Assembly (NCBI GenBank): GCA_036346225.1
Contig: JARFIW010000995.1
Span: 3,001,716 to 3,065,715 of the forward strand
Reading direction: 5' to 3'
Length of the DNA: 64,000 bases
Origin: Platerodrilus igneus
Lineage: Eukaryota; Arthropoda; Insecta; Coleoptera; Lycidae
Part shown: piece by piece, positions 54,135-64,000 of the stretch
How positions within the stretch are numbered: position 1 is the stretch's first letter
Layout: the number at the start of each line of letters is the position of its first letter
The notes under the pieces: model-generated
Databases searched by the model: none
What the model was told of the DNA's origin: nothing
What the model saw: only the letters and a program-made list of their open reading frames with translations
Program-made: the position numbers and the translations under genes

Positions 54135-57100
54135 AGCTCTTATTATAGTGAGAAGCAGAAGCATCCCGATTTAATACAATATCCCAATATCCACGATATC
54201 TGTTTAGTAGGATCCCAGTGACAAAACAATATTAAACGTCGTTTGTAAAAAAATGTGCACTTATATATTATAAAAAACACCATTGTGTTGATTTTATAAA
54301 TAGGAAAATGCGTTTGACCTTGCAGACCAGAAATATATAACGATTCGCTTAAATAAAAACCTATATGGCATCAGTATTAAGAACTCGTATTGAAAGAAAA
54401 GTAGGTTACTTTTCACCATAGTCGTCATAATTTGTTTGTCCCATTGGGAATAACATTAGGGATCGATTTTATTTTTCCCACAATGTTTGTCCACTTTTGA
54501 AGGTAAACGTTGAGTAAATTTACCAGGTTATAGTTCTGGATGTCTCTCTAGAAGCTCTATTAATAAATCATTTTCAACTATATCAATAGAAGGAATTCGG
54601 AGGTTTTCAGTCATTTTGGAATAATTATAAATTTTAACTTCAATTTGAAATATCAGTATTTCCATTAAAAACATTAATATATACTTAACATAGGAGATGA
54701 CAAATTAGTTTTTGTAATGTCAAAATAGCGTCTTTGAATAGCTACATATAATGTTGCCATGGTGAAGGTAAATAACAATATATCCGAATCTTTTAGCCCC
54801 TTATTATAATTTCTTTTCCTTTCTATTTATCCGATAGCAAATGTCATTTCGGACAATTCTTATACGAGCGTTTTATACAGGAGTGGAATTGTCGAAAATA
54901 TTCGATATCGTTTTAGTAAACTGAACGTTCTGATTTGTTGAATACCAAACGAAATAAATAATCAGTGTTATAAATAAAGGTTAAATTTTTTGGCATTAAA
55001 ATTTTAAAAGCTTTTGGGTGAGATAACCTTCTTTAAAATGCATTAAATACCACTTGCAAAATATTAGCAATTGGTCAAAAAAATTTGTTAGCGCTTTCAA
55101 GGCACGCATTCCGCAATTTGAATTTTCCGGTAACGTCTGAGAAGGAAAATTTTACTGATAAAGCATTTTAAAGTACAAACGAGGAAATGTCGATTGGGTA
55201 AATAATTTTGACACAGAGCCGCTTGGCCTGTCCATCTCCGCAGTAGTTCCTCAGTACTTTTCACTACGTCTTCGACGACACTTTCATCGTCTCTACATCT
55301 CACCAGCTCCAAGTAATTCTTGAACCACTTTCAGATCGGCCATGCTCCTCGGCACTATTAACTACTTCAACGGTACCGTCCATGACACTTTCCACGGTAC
55401 CATCTACTGCAGCCTTCGCAGTCGAATTGTGTCCTATTAACAATCTATGCATATTTTTATATTATGTTTAATGCTATTCAACTTAGTAATTTTACGTTTC
55501 GAATATATTATTTAGATTTACCTTATTTGTGCAACTTCCTTATTTTTCTGTAGTACTGTTGAACTTGTTTTCTATTAACATGTATATGCATGCGTACATC
55601 TCGTGTGTATAACGGTATATATGTTTATTTACGTGATTTGAATTTACACGAATATCTTGGTTCAAAGCCTCCTTAAAATATGCTTTCTTTTATGTGTGCT
55701 CAATACTTTGTTACGGTACTGAAACCGCGTGAATAACATAGGTATTAGCAACATAAATGTTAAAAATGTCTACCTTTTGAACGTTAGTTATTATGAACTG
55801 ATTTTATTGATAAAAATTGCACAATAAAATCATACTGCTGAATTCCTTGTTAAAAGAATTTAATTTATTCCTTCTAATAACTGTTTATAGGGAAAGATAC
55901 ATTAAGAGTCTTCAGCTGTCTGAGAAAACTTCTCAAAAGAAATAATCTGACTAACCTCTTTGAAAAATCAAAGCTATTATTTATTTTGGTCTATAGTTTA
56001 ATTATATGGAAATTCTATTTCTTTACTTAAAGAACTGATTTATAAACAACCACCAGCTGGCCAGGTGGTAATTTTCATTAAGCTGCCAAAACGTATGTGT
56101 TCATATTCTCCTACAATTATCCAACAAGGTCAGGCGCATAATTTCATACAATATTTTATAAATATTCTCTTCTACGGCTCATAAATATATCAGCTATTGT
56201 ATATATTTTAATGTATAGTATTTACTAAATTGTATAGGTTACACTTGTTTATTAAAGTTGACGTATAAAGTGTACTATAAAAGTTTGATTCAGTTAGTCA
56301 TCGTGCTATTAATATAGAAAGAACAGACCTAATGGTTGAAAATATTGTTACCAATCAACTTTCTCGAATTGTATTATTATCAAACCTTTCTAGGACAAAG
56401 ATATTTGATAAAATGCTCAAGCATTTGTCGCATTCGACAGACATTGGACACAACTTGCATATTAAAAATGCTCTTCAAACTGAATAAAACGTAACGGTGA
56501 CCTGAATGCCCATATTGTCAAAGTACTATTAAATAATACATTAGTTTTCATATGCCACATTCCAAACTTAAAGTACATGATTTTAAAACACGATTATTTT
56601 GATCTGAATGAATCTTTTGATTAATTTTACCTGTGTAAATATGAAGTACAAAAATCACCATTTGAAGTGCAAAAAACTATTTTCTGAACACGACGTGTTC
56701 AGGTAAAATGAACGATACGTTAATAAAGTTTGATTTGCCCTGAAGGGGCGGGGACTTCGTAACAATATATGTGCGTCAGCGGACGTGAGTTCATATGAAC
56801 AAAATTATAAAATAGTTAATAGTAAATTTCGAAATACAACTAATAAAGAAACAAAATTAATATAAAATTGCTAAAAATACAAGAAACTACGTTACTCTAA
56901 TCATTTAACCTGAAGGTGCGCCAAACTGTCTGCCACAGTAATCCCATCAATATTATCCCTACACGGGAGACGGTTATTCCGCATATGTCTCCTTTATTTG
57001 AATTTCCTAAATTCGATCATTTTATACATTACCTTTCTCTAAAATGCGATAAAATCGCGCGTTAAGTTTTGTCAAAATTAAAGAAACTTTTAAAATAAAG

Positions 57101-58383
57101 TGCTATCTCCAAATACAACCATCATTAAGGTAACTAGATATCGTTTTACAATTACCTAATTTTTATCCTAATGAATAAATGACAATAAAATTCAATCTAT
57201 ACCTAACCTCTATTTACATCAAATAAATTTAATAAATTTTCAAATATACCTTGTTCCATACTATGTTCCATATTTATACAGAGTTACGTTCTAAGAATTA
57301 ATTCTTAACTCAAAGTTACATCTTAAATGTCAAATACTGCATGCATGCCGCAAACTTAATGAATGATTTTACTCAAATTAACATGTTCCACGTTTTGAAA
57401 AAAATGAATAGTGAATGAATGCATCTAATCAAGCTTTTGCTTATATACAAAATAATCTCAATACGCCACATTTCCTAGATTCTTCCGTATCTACGTAGAA
57501 ACATTAGTCACTTGCGTGAGGTAATATTAACAAAGATGTATATAGCTTTCGCATTTTAACGTTTCAATTAGTATCAAATTTAAGATTTATGCTTTATTGT
57601 AAAACATAGTTTATCATTGTCTAATGCGCGAAGTTAAAGCTACTATCTATCCTATTGTAATACATAGAGCACTTGAACTCGCATTATTTAGTCTGGGTTT
57701 TATTTTATGACTTCTTAATAGTCGCGGGTTTCTTTGTATCGGCATGTATTTATTCTATTAATAACTAATTCTCTTAAAATATTTCATAGTAAACGTGACG
57801 CATTTATTTCTGAACAAAAAAGGTTCTGGATTAATATTTAAAACTCAAAAATTGTTATTTTGAAAAAGATTAAATATTTTATTTTTGATGTGATACACAC
57901 ACAGAAAAATAATTAAAGCTCTCGATTGCTTTCTTTATGGTCTTGCAAATTCAATAAGATTGATGTGGTTTTTACACAGGTGTATTAAATGGTTCTGTAT
58001 TTATATCTTAATAACTAAAACTCGTTGTTATTAAGTATTACACGAAAAAATTAATCGCAATTGCTTTCTTAACAATTGACTTATATACTAATAAAGCTAG
58101 CGTTTTAAGGTGTTTTTAACAAGATTGAATATACTTTGGTTTAGACTTTAAACAATCTACACATGGAAATTAAGTACATAATTAATTTAATGGTAATAAA
58201 ATTAAGTGCGTTTTTAAGGTAACGTTTAATTGTTTACAGAATAAAATTGAATGACTTTGTATTTATACCGAGTGCTGAAAATGTAAATTTTTGGAAATTT
58301 TATTTTATTCCGTTTTTCATTTTAGGTAAGTTTTAGTTATAGAATTTTGGTGTCAATGACCTCTCGTGACCTCATTATCTCGT

Positions 58384-58384
<1 letters not shown>
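54135..58384. other. No gene recognised
   Basis: The largest element-free stretch. A less AT-rich patch at about 55100-55440 encodes, on the minus strand, acidic pieces in different frames (DDESVVEDVVKSTEELL and VMDGTVEVVNSAEEHG), possibly a decayed gene. The rest shows no frame, RNA or repeat that I can support. The end (CTCGTGACCTCATTATCTCG before (TA)n) slightly resembles the family-B LTR edge. Confidence 0.35.

Positions 58385-58468
<84 letters not shown>
58385..58468. repeat. (TA)n tract, longest in the window
   Basis: About 40 AT units with one interruption (ACATA). Confidence 0.95.
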
Positions 58469-58668
58469 AAATGGTATTCTTTTGTAGGTTTCAGGTCTTC
58501 TTAAATAATCAGTACTCTTTTTTATAAATCTAAGCTTTCGGATATATTCAATCCTTTGTCAAAGATATAAAGCGAGGCTACAGATATAAATTAAAAATAC
58601 ATTTGTTTAGCAATACAAACATTAAAGATATAAACTTGTTGGAAGTTAGGTAAAGTTTGACATTTCAA

Positions 58669-58670
<2 letters not shown>
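58469..58670 (-). mobile_element. Penelope-like 3' terminal piece
   Basis: About 200 bp between (TA)n tracts with a hammerhead-like core. It matches the layout of 38628-38760 (AGTACTCTTTTTT / TATACTCTTTATT, then TAAGCTTTCGG). No coding sequence remains, so only the terminal region was inserted or kept. Confidence 0.5.
58526..58568 (-). ncRNA. Hammerhead-ribozyme-like motif (degenerate)
   Basis: Minus strand: stem I ATCT, TTGACAA, extra A, stem II GGAT/ATCC region, GAAA, AGCT palindrome, then stem I AGAT. Four base pairs form in stem I. As at 38690, the first box has A in place of the catalytic G8. Confidence 0.45.
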
Positions 58671-58713
<43 letters not shown>

Positions 58714-58731
58714 TATGTATATATATATACA
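58671..58731. repeat. (TA)n tract
   Basis: About 30 AT units with short interruptions. Confidence 0.95.
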
Positions 58732-60669
58732 AAGTGAAAAAAGAATTAATGGCAAGTGAATCAAATTTAATATATGCCGTGTTTGCCCTCAGGAATCGTG
58801 CCTCACGAATTGGGCGTCATAAATTGCTGTGTAACCTGTCTATACAATTGACAGAGTAAAAAAAACATTCGAGCCCCAACGTTGGGCCGTCATAAATTGC
58901 CGTGGGTACTTGGGGAATCTCAGTAGATTCGAAAATTAATTTATTTTCAATTTTACAAAATAGAAAATTGCACACAGTAGAAAAATTTAATAAAAATAAT
59001 CTCTTACCCAGATTCCTCTCTTCATCACCTTAATTCTGCTTCAGTTCCCAGGCTAGCTCAGTTGGGCCTCGTCTTGGATACCTATATTCACTCTTATACT
59101 CTGTATCATTCACGCACACTCCCAAATAAAACCACAAAATAATACAACCATCATACAATATTTATTTAAAACTATTTACACATAAAATTCAAGATTATCC
59201 ACATTTCAGAGATCAAGATACCTCAATAAATCCTATTTTTGTACTGTCCTGGATTTTAATTTAAAATATCAAACACATTGAATATACCCGGAGTAAATGG
59301 GCCCTGAATAATACCTTATTTTCTTTCTTTATTTATAATTTATTTTGAATTTGTATATTCTGGAGTATGGTGAGCTCATGATAACCCAGTTAATTATGAA
59401 TAATGTATGCTTTTGTACTTCGCATACTCTTACAACCAACAAAAAAACAAACCCATGTACTCTTCACAATAGAAATTTTAAATTCCTGATGGAACGTTAA
59501 TAAGCTTTATATACACCTTTAGATTTCTATTTAAATACCTTAATAAAGTTAGTCATACGTATTATTTTCAATACACAAAATAATGCACAATCCCTTCAAA
59601 ATTTACTCTCACACGTCACATAATTTTCTTAGTTTCATAGTTTATAACAAAAACAATTTTAAAGCGTTACCTGGAATTTCTTGAAGACCTCTACTCCGTT
59701 GACGATGCGGTAAAGTTGTTTCGCTCTGCTCTGCTGTCCGCCTCTAGCTATTTGTAGAAGAACCCCATTTAAGTTGTGCTGCTTGAGCTGACTTCACGGT
59801 GTATCCAATTCCAGATCCAAATTAATTACACTTCTTTCATACTTGCGTACTTTCGTTTAATTCAATTTTAAATTTACGTTACTTCCCGTTACTTCCCGAG
59901 CTTGTTTAAAATAAATGTTGCACCTTAAATTAGAATTTAGACTTGCCACTTATTCGCGTATCAAATTATGAGGCCAACACTGTACTATTTAAAATAAAAT
60001 AATTTTATATACTTACAAGCTCGTTCGTAGTCTGAAGCGATCAAAGTACTCAGAGCACGATGAAATAAAAGAGCCGTGCTAATTCGCCTCGAGTATTTAA
60101 ATGCTTCGGCTGTAGCCTCTCCAGACCCTCTTACCGTGAAAAATTTAATTTAAAATAACACTTCCTCAAATTTTGTTTCAACCGTTTTCAAAATTCTCGA
60201 AATTTAGCGCGTCGTTACGATATTTTCCAATAAACCCGACTTCAAATATCCCCATGTTTGTCTGTTTTAAAACTGATAATATCGACCAATAGTATATGCA
60301 TTGAGGTCTTCAAAATCCCGCCTATCTTAACGCTGTCCCTTTTTTATGCATATTATATGTTTCCTTCTAACCTTGTTTGAGTGGTAGAGAATCGATATTC
60401 CTGTCCGCGTTCTATTTACCCCATGTGGACCGAATACGTGCTTTTTGAAATGTACTATTATTATGCCTGTCTCAGTCCGAAGCATTTCATTGACCCTCTA
60501 TCCTTTCTGCACTACTAAATTTTAATCATTATTTGTAAAATTTTTGTTAATACTTGTTACATTAAACGGAACTAAAAAAATTAATTTCGCACGTAAATTC
60601 GGGTTGTTTCCTTTATACAGGGTGTTTCAAATTGCTTTGTTTATAGTTAATTTAACCTTTTAAAACCAC

Positions 60670-60672
<3 letters not shown>
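58732..60672 (-). mobile_element. LTR-like unit, family D, minus orientation
   Basis: Bounded by (TA)n on both sides. At its left end two PBS-like blocks are seen in inverted orientation (58794-58838 and 58868-58908). The second, TTCGAGCCCCAACGTTGGGC, is almost the 3' arm of tRNA-Lys. On the minus strand a TATA-like ATTTAAATACTCG lies near 60100, followed by TTTATTTCATCG and CGCTTCAGACT. The last two are shared with 61244-62960 and define the family. No coding region. A TACAGGGTGTTTC string near 60616 may be a Tc1/mariner end fragment. Confidence 0.5.
58794..58908 (-). repeat. Two PBS-like blocks
   Basis: Minus-strand reading: GCAATTTATGACGGCCCAAC followed by GTTGGGGCTCGAAT, then after ~30 bases GCAATTTATGACGCCCAATT followed by CGTGAGGCACGATTC. 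The first matches the tRNA-Lys complement best of all the copies in the window. Confidence 0.65.

Positions 60673-60706
<34 letters not shown>
60673..60706. repeat. (TA)n tract
   Basis: About 17 AT units. Confidence 0.95.
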
Positions 60707-60709
<3 letters not shown>

Positions 60710-61210
60710 GAAAGCGACTCAAATTCAGCCACGAGGGCATCCCGTCGACGCGTTTCACCCTAATTGGGGCTCATCAAAACAGGAGTAGCAAAGTTGTAAT
60801 ATTTAATAAAGACACATTAAGGGAAGTACAACATCACCTAGCTCACAATTTGTGTGTTCGTGTCGTTTCACCTGACATCGCAGGTTATAGCAACAGTCGG
60901 TACGGAGGAGATCCGGCAATATATATGACAACACATTCACTTACAGACCAGATATCATTAACTAGTCCATCGCATTCATTATCATTTATAACGAAGCATA
61001 TTCATAATTTAGATGTAGTTTTACTCTAGTTTAGTACATGTTAAAAACAAAGTTTTAATTTATCTGTCATTTGTTACAATCTGTCAATTGCATACCTGTT
61101 TAAAATAGCTTTTCAGAAAATGTTTCGTTAATTCAGATGAAATAAAAAAAGTACGCCTTTTTAAAACAAGACCTATAACCCATTAAAAGAAAAACTAAAT
61201 AGTACTAAAC

Positions 61211-61212
<2 letters not shown>
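60707..61212 (-). mobile_element. Penelope-like 3' fragment of a second lineage
   Basis: About 500 bp between (TA)n tracts. It carries a hammerhead of a different sequence type (CGAAACGCGTC-like family) from the AAGCTTTCG copies. No frame remains. Confidence 0.5.
60741..60783 (-). ncRNA. Hammerhead ribozyme motif, best-formed copy
   Basis: Minus strand: stem I CCTGTT, TTGATGA (canonical but for C3 to T), stem II GCCC/GGGT with loop CAATTA, GAAA, palindromic stem III ACGCGT, cleavage base C, then stem I GACGGG pairing with CCTGTT over six positions including two G-T wobbles. With a self-complementary stem III and no loop, cleavage would need two copies to pair, as known for Penelope hammerheads. 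Confidence 0.7.

Positions 61213-61243
<31 letters not shown>
61213..61243. repeat. (TA)n tract
   Basis: About 15 AT units. Confidence 0.95.
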
Positions 61244-61245
<2 letters not shown>

Positions 61246-62960
61246 CAGTGGAAGTTCGCTTGAACAATCGTGCCCCACAAATTGGACTGTCCTAAAATGT
61301 TTCCAGTTCAATATTTACAAAATCGGATATACATCTTCATAAAATTTTACAAAACCAACCATTAAATCTTTTTAAAAGCTTTTTAAAACCTTTTTTTATA
61401 AAAACTTCAAGTAGATGGGCCTATCTTGAAATCCTAAATTGAAATTTAGCCTGGTCTATGGTGAGCTCAGCATAAACCCTGTTACTCTAAATGCATAAAT
61501 AAATCGCATCTTTGTTTTCAACAACTCTAATGACCCGTTTACTTTTTACATCAAAATTTTACGTAATTTATTTACACCTTCAAATAATAAATACAAATTA
61601 TTTTTTTCATATGACCTTCAAATCATATTTTTTGTTCATAAAATATACACGCAATACGTCAAATCACTCTAGCACAAAATAACAGCACAAAATGTTCGAG
61701 CAATAACAAAAGAAACTAATTTGATTACCTGGAGTAAGCTTTTTGCACCGTCACCTCTGAAGATGTCGTCCACCCAAAATCTTGTTCTTGTATTCCATCT
61801 AACTTCTCTCTGCTATATGTGCATCAAACCCATTTCCACACGCTATCCAATTCTCTGCAAACGCCTTGAATATATCTACCCATATAATTGTCCAAAATGA
61901 ATTAATCGCCTTCTGAATCTACCATACACCCAGCATCCTTATTCCGAAAAATTATCTAGTCTCGCTTGCCTCAGTAACATCTTTTGTTCGTTTTTTATAT
62001 GTACTTACAGCACCGTTTACAACTTAGCAACTACTTGTGCTTTCAGACTTTTAATTTAAATTACAACGGACTGCATTATCACCGATTTATAAATTTTTAA
62101 CTTAGATGTTACTATATAAGTCTGAAGCGGACCGAAGAAATAAAAGAAGTAAAAGAACCTCACTACGTTTTCTAGTGTATTTATAATCGTTGAAACACAC
62201 CTCCTGTACCCCGTTTCTATCGAAAAGCACTAACACTGTCACCTATTCTGAAAATCTAAACTTGCAACAATCTTTTAAAACACAGAATTCCTTATTCCAC
62301 TTAGCTTTTAGTCCGAAACACTGCCTAACAAACACAACGGTCGCGATCTTCTAGAAATTTCTCTCATTCCACTAGCAATCAGCCAATCCAGACCATTTCC
62401 CCTGCCGTAGGTTTATCATCCAACTCTGTTATCCTTGTCTAACTCATGTTTACCGTCTTTGTTAAAATCCCACTACAGCAACATAAAATCGATATTGTGG
62501 TTAGCCTCTACAACTTATCGCGCGCTTTTACATGTCTGTTCTATCCAACGTCTGTTATTCGTCATCCTCGTTTACCCTATGCTATTGATATCCCGTCTCT
62601 ACTTGTTTTCAAACTACCCGCTATTTCGCAGGCTTCGCTACGACCGTTAACTCAAACCTCTAAAGAATTATGTTCCAACGTACATTCTGGTACCTCGAAT
62701 TTGTTTGTTTGTCTGTCAGTCTATTCTACGAACCGATTGCCAGTGTGAAATTGTACTTTCCATGTTATTTAAACTATAGATTTCTTATGATTTGCTTTTA
62801 ACGAACGCTTTGTTAGTTAAATGGGAAATATGCGTTTACATTATCGATTTTATACATAAAAGCTTTCTGTTATTATTTGATATGCTCAATTTACAACCCT
62901 TTGAATATTAAAAGTAATTATAGTCATATTATCCTTGAGTTATTACATACTACAAAGCTT
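61244..62960 (-). mobile_element. LTR-like unit, family D, minus orientation
   Basis: Begins at (TA)n with TTGCAGTGGAAGTTCGC and one PBS-like block (ATCGTGCCCCACAAATTGG). On the minus strand a TATA-like TATAAATACACTAG lies near 62180, followed by TTTATTTCTTCGG and CGCTTCAGACT, as in 58732-60672. The far end is not defined. The two frames near 62440-62750 on the plus strand show no motif and overlap each other. Confidence 0.4.
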
Positions 62961-63156
62961 CTACACTATGCAAATTTAATATTACGATTTATTAATACAA
63001 ATGTATGCTATTTTAGGGTCAAAACTAATTAATTTGGAGCGTAAATAATTTATTCCTATTTTCTATATACACGGTCCTTACAAAATTACTCTCTGGACTT
63101 ATCTATTCCTCTTTACATATAATTTACACGATAATATTTCCCAATTGTCGTCATCA

Positions 63157-63228
63157 GATTCGGTGGCGTAGTTGGTAAACGCATGGTTCCGGCAAAACCA
63201 GGATACAGGTTCAAGTCCTGTCCAAGTC
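63157..63228 (+). tRNA. tRNA-like gene or pseudogene, anticodon GGC (Ala)
   Basis: A full cloverleaf can be drawn: acceptor GATTCGG/CCAAGTC (one mismatch, one wobble), D stem GCGT/ACGC, anticodon stem TGGTT/AACCA, and T stem ACAGG/CCTGT with loop TTCAAGT. Box A (TGGCGTAGTTGG) and box B (GGTTCAAGTCC) are near consensus. The loop CCGGCAA places GGC as anticodon, but position 33 is C instead of the nearly invariant T, and the Ala G3-U70 pair appears reversed. No TTTT terminator follows closely. It is either a tRNA pseudogene or a SINE head. It is not close to the SINE family at 661. Confidence 0.45.
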
Positions 63229-63326
63229 CTTATATTTTCCATCTTTCAATTACTAACTCGATTTGAAATGATCATTTGGGCTTTGCATAAAGGTCTAAGT
63301 TATTATTTCATCTTATTCACTATATA

Positions 63327-64000
63327 CAGGGTGTTTCAAAATTTCACGGCATTATTTTAAGGGAGTGTTCTTTCGCACAAAATAAACAAAACTTCTAATA
63401 AAGGTATCCTCTAAAATGTACCCCTATGGAGTTATAACCCTTTTAAGGGGGCTAGGTGAGATTGAGTTTTTTTAAAGATCTGAAGAACCACAAAAGATAT
63501 TTTATTCAGATTTTTGTTGCCTACCCATGTTTTTATGCCAAATAAGATGATAGGCTTATCCATTTTTCGATAATAAGATCAGGAGCGTCCTATTTGGGGG
63601 GGAATCACGTTTAACCCTGTAATTTAATTGTAATAAATATTTTCAACTCTCAACATCTATGTAGGTATATATAGTATCATAGCACATCCTGAATGCTTCA
63701 CCTCAATTAACTCGAAAACGGCTACAGATATCGACTTCAAACAAGAGTGACTTTTTTACTCAGAAATGTCAAAAGATTCTAATTCTGGCACTATAATTTA
63801 TAAAAGCTTACACACAAAAAAATTACAGGGTTAAACGTGATGGTTTCCCCCCGAATGGGACGCTCCTGATCTTATTATCGAAAAATGGATAAGCCTATCT
63901 TATTTGGCATAAAAACATGGGTAGGCAAAAAAAATCCGAATAAAATATCTTTTGTGGTTTTTCAGATAATTAAAAAAACTCAATTTCACCTAGCCCCCTT
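63327..64000. mobile_element. Foldback (MITE-like) element, cut by the window end
   Basis: It starts with TA then CAGGGTGTTTCAAAATTTC, a Tc1/mariner-like end. The left arm (63327-63626) and right arm (from 63819) are inverted copies with a few differences, around a centre of about 190 bp. The right arm is cut at the window edge at the point corresponding to 63444 of the left arm, so roughly 115 bp are missing. No coding sequence. Confidence 0.75.

Noticed and set aside
59340..59420. Apparent match of GTGAGCTCATGATAACCCAG to the family-A LTR near 12905
   Set aside because: The shared GAGCTC is palindromic, and the surrounding order does not match in the expected orientation; treated as chance.
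62435..62748. Two overlapping plus-strand frames of 71 and 100 codons
   Set aside because: They overlap in different frames, lack motifs, and lie in an LTR-like unit of opposite orientation.
1..64000. CRISPR arrays, bacterial operons, plasmid or phage features
   Set aside because: No regular short repeats with unique spacers, and no compact operon-like coding; the whole window is eukaryotic repeat-rich DNA.

Overview
The window is AT-rich eukaryotic DNA. It contains no complete host gene that I can recognise and is dominated by nested mobile elements. The mixture (BovB-like RTE LINE, Penelope-like elements with hammerhead motifs, a tRNA-Lys-primed Gypsy-type element, piggyBac, BED-finger hAT, Tc1/mariner, tRNA-headed SINEs) suggests an arthropod genome, probably an insect. 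Order and species cannot be read from it.

Layout. 1-11.2 kb: mostly unannotatable sequence with tRNA-derived SINEs (one a tandem dimer), RTE 3' fragments, a weak candidate host exon (minus strand, near 7.9 kb) and a TATA/Inr promoter near 8.96 kb. 11.2-16.9 kb: two LTR-like units in opposite orientation meeting at one (TA)n tract, one split by a 1.75-kb insert. 17-17.9 kb: an inverted pair of Penelope GIY-YIG remnants. 18.1-18.3 kb: a short insert with a 13-bp target duplication whose 5' end matches the 5' end of 18S rRNA. 20.7-26.5 kb: tandem RTE 3' modules and a nearly full but frameshifted RTE on the minus strand, its reverse transcriptase split by a 1.5-kb insert. 26.9-28.5 kb: an LTR-like unit with a 248-bp tandem repeat. 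29.5-35.4 kb: a decayed piggyBac (TTAA on both sides) carrying a decayed hAT (8-bp target duplication). 36.9-38.6 kb: an unclassified insert between (TA)n tracts. 38.6-46.7 kb: three Penelope-like inverted-copy structures, with a Tc1/mariner element with ~700-bp inverted repeats lying between the second and third. 46.7-54.1 kb: an LTR retrotransposon with two ~2.1-kb LTRs, gag and protease but a collapsed pol. 54.1-58.4 kb: nothing recognised. 58.4-63.3 kb: alternating (TA)n tracts, Penelope terminal pieces and LTR-like units, then a tRNA-like cloverleaf. 63.3-64 kb: a foldback element cut by the window edge.

Three themes tie the window together. First, (TA)n tracts bound most retroelement copies, so they look like shared insertion sites. 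Second, the Penelope copies are mostly divergent inverted pairs whose 3' parts carry hammerhead-ribozyme-like cores. Third, several LTR-like units end in repeated blocks resembling a primer-binding site for tRNA-Lys, as if the LTR end had been rebuilt more than once. All transposon proteins here are broken or truncated except the gag and protease regions of the LTR element. All calls are by eye without database searches.
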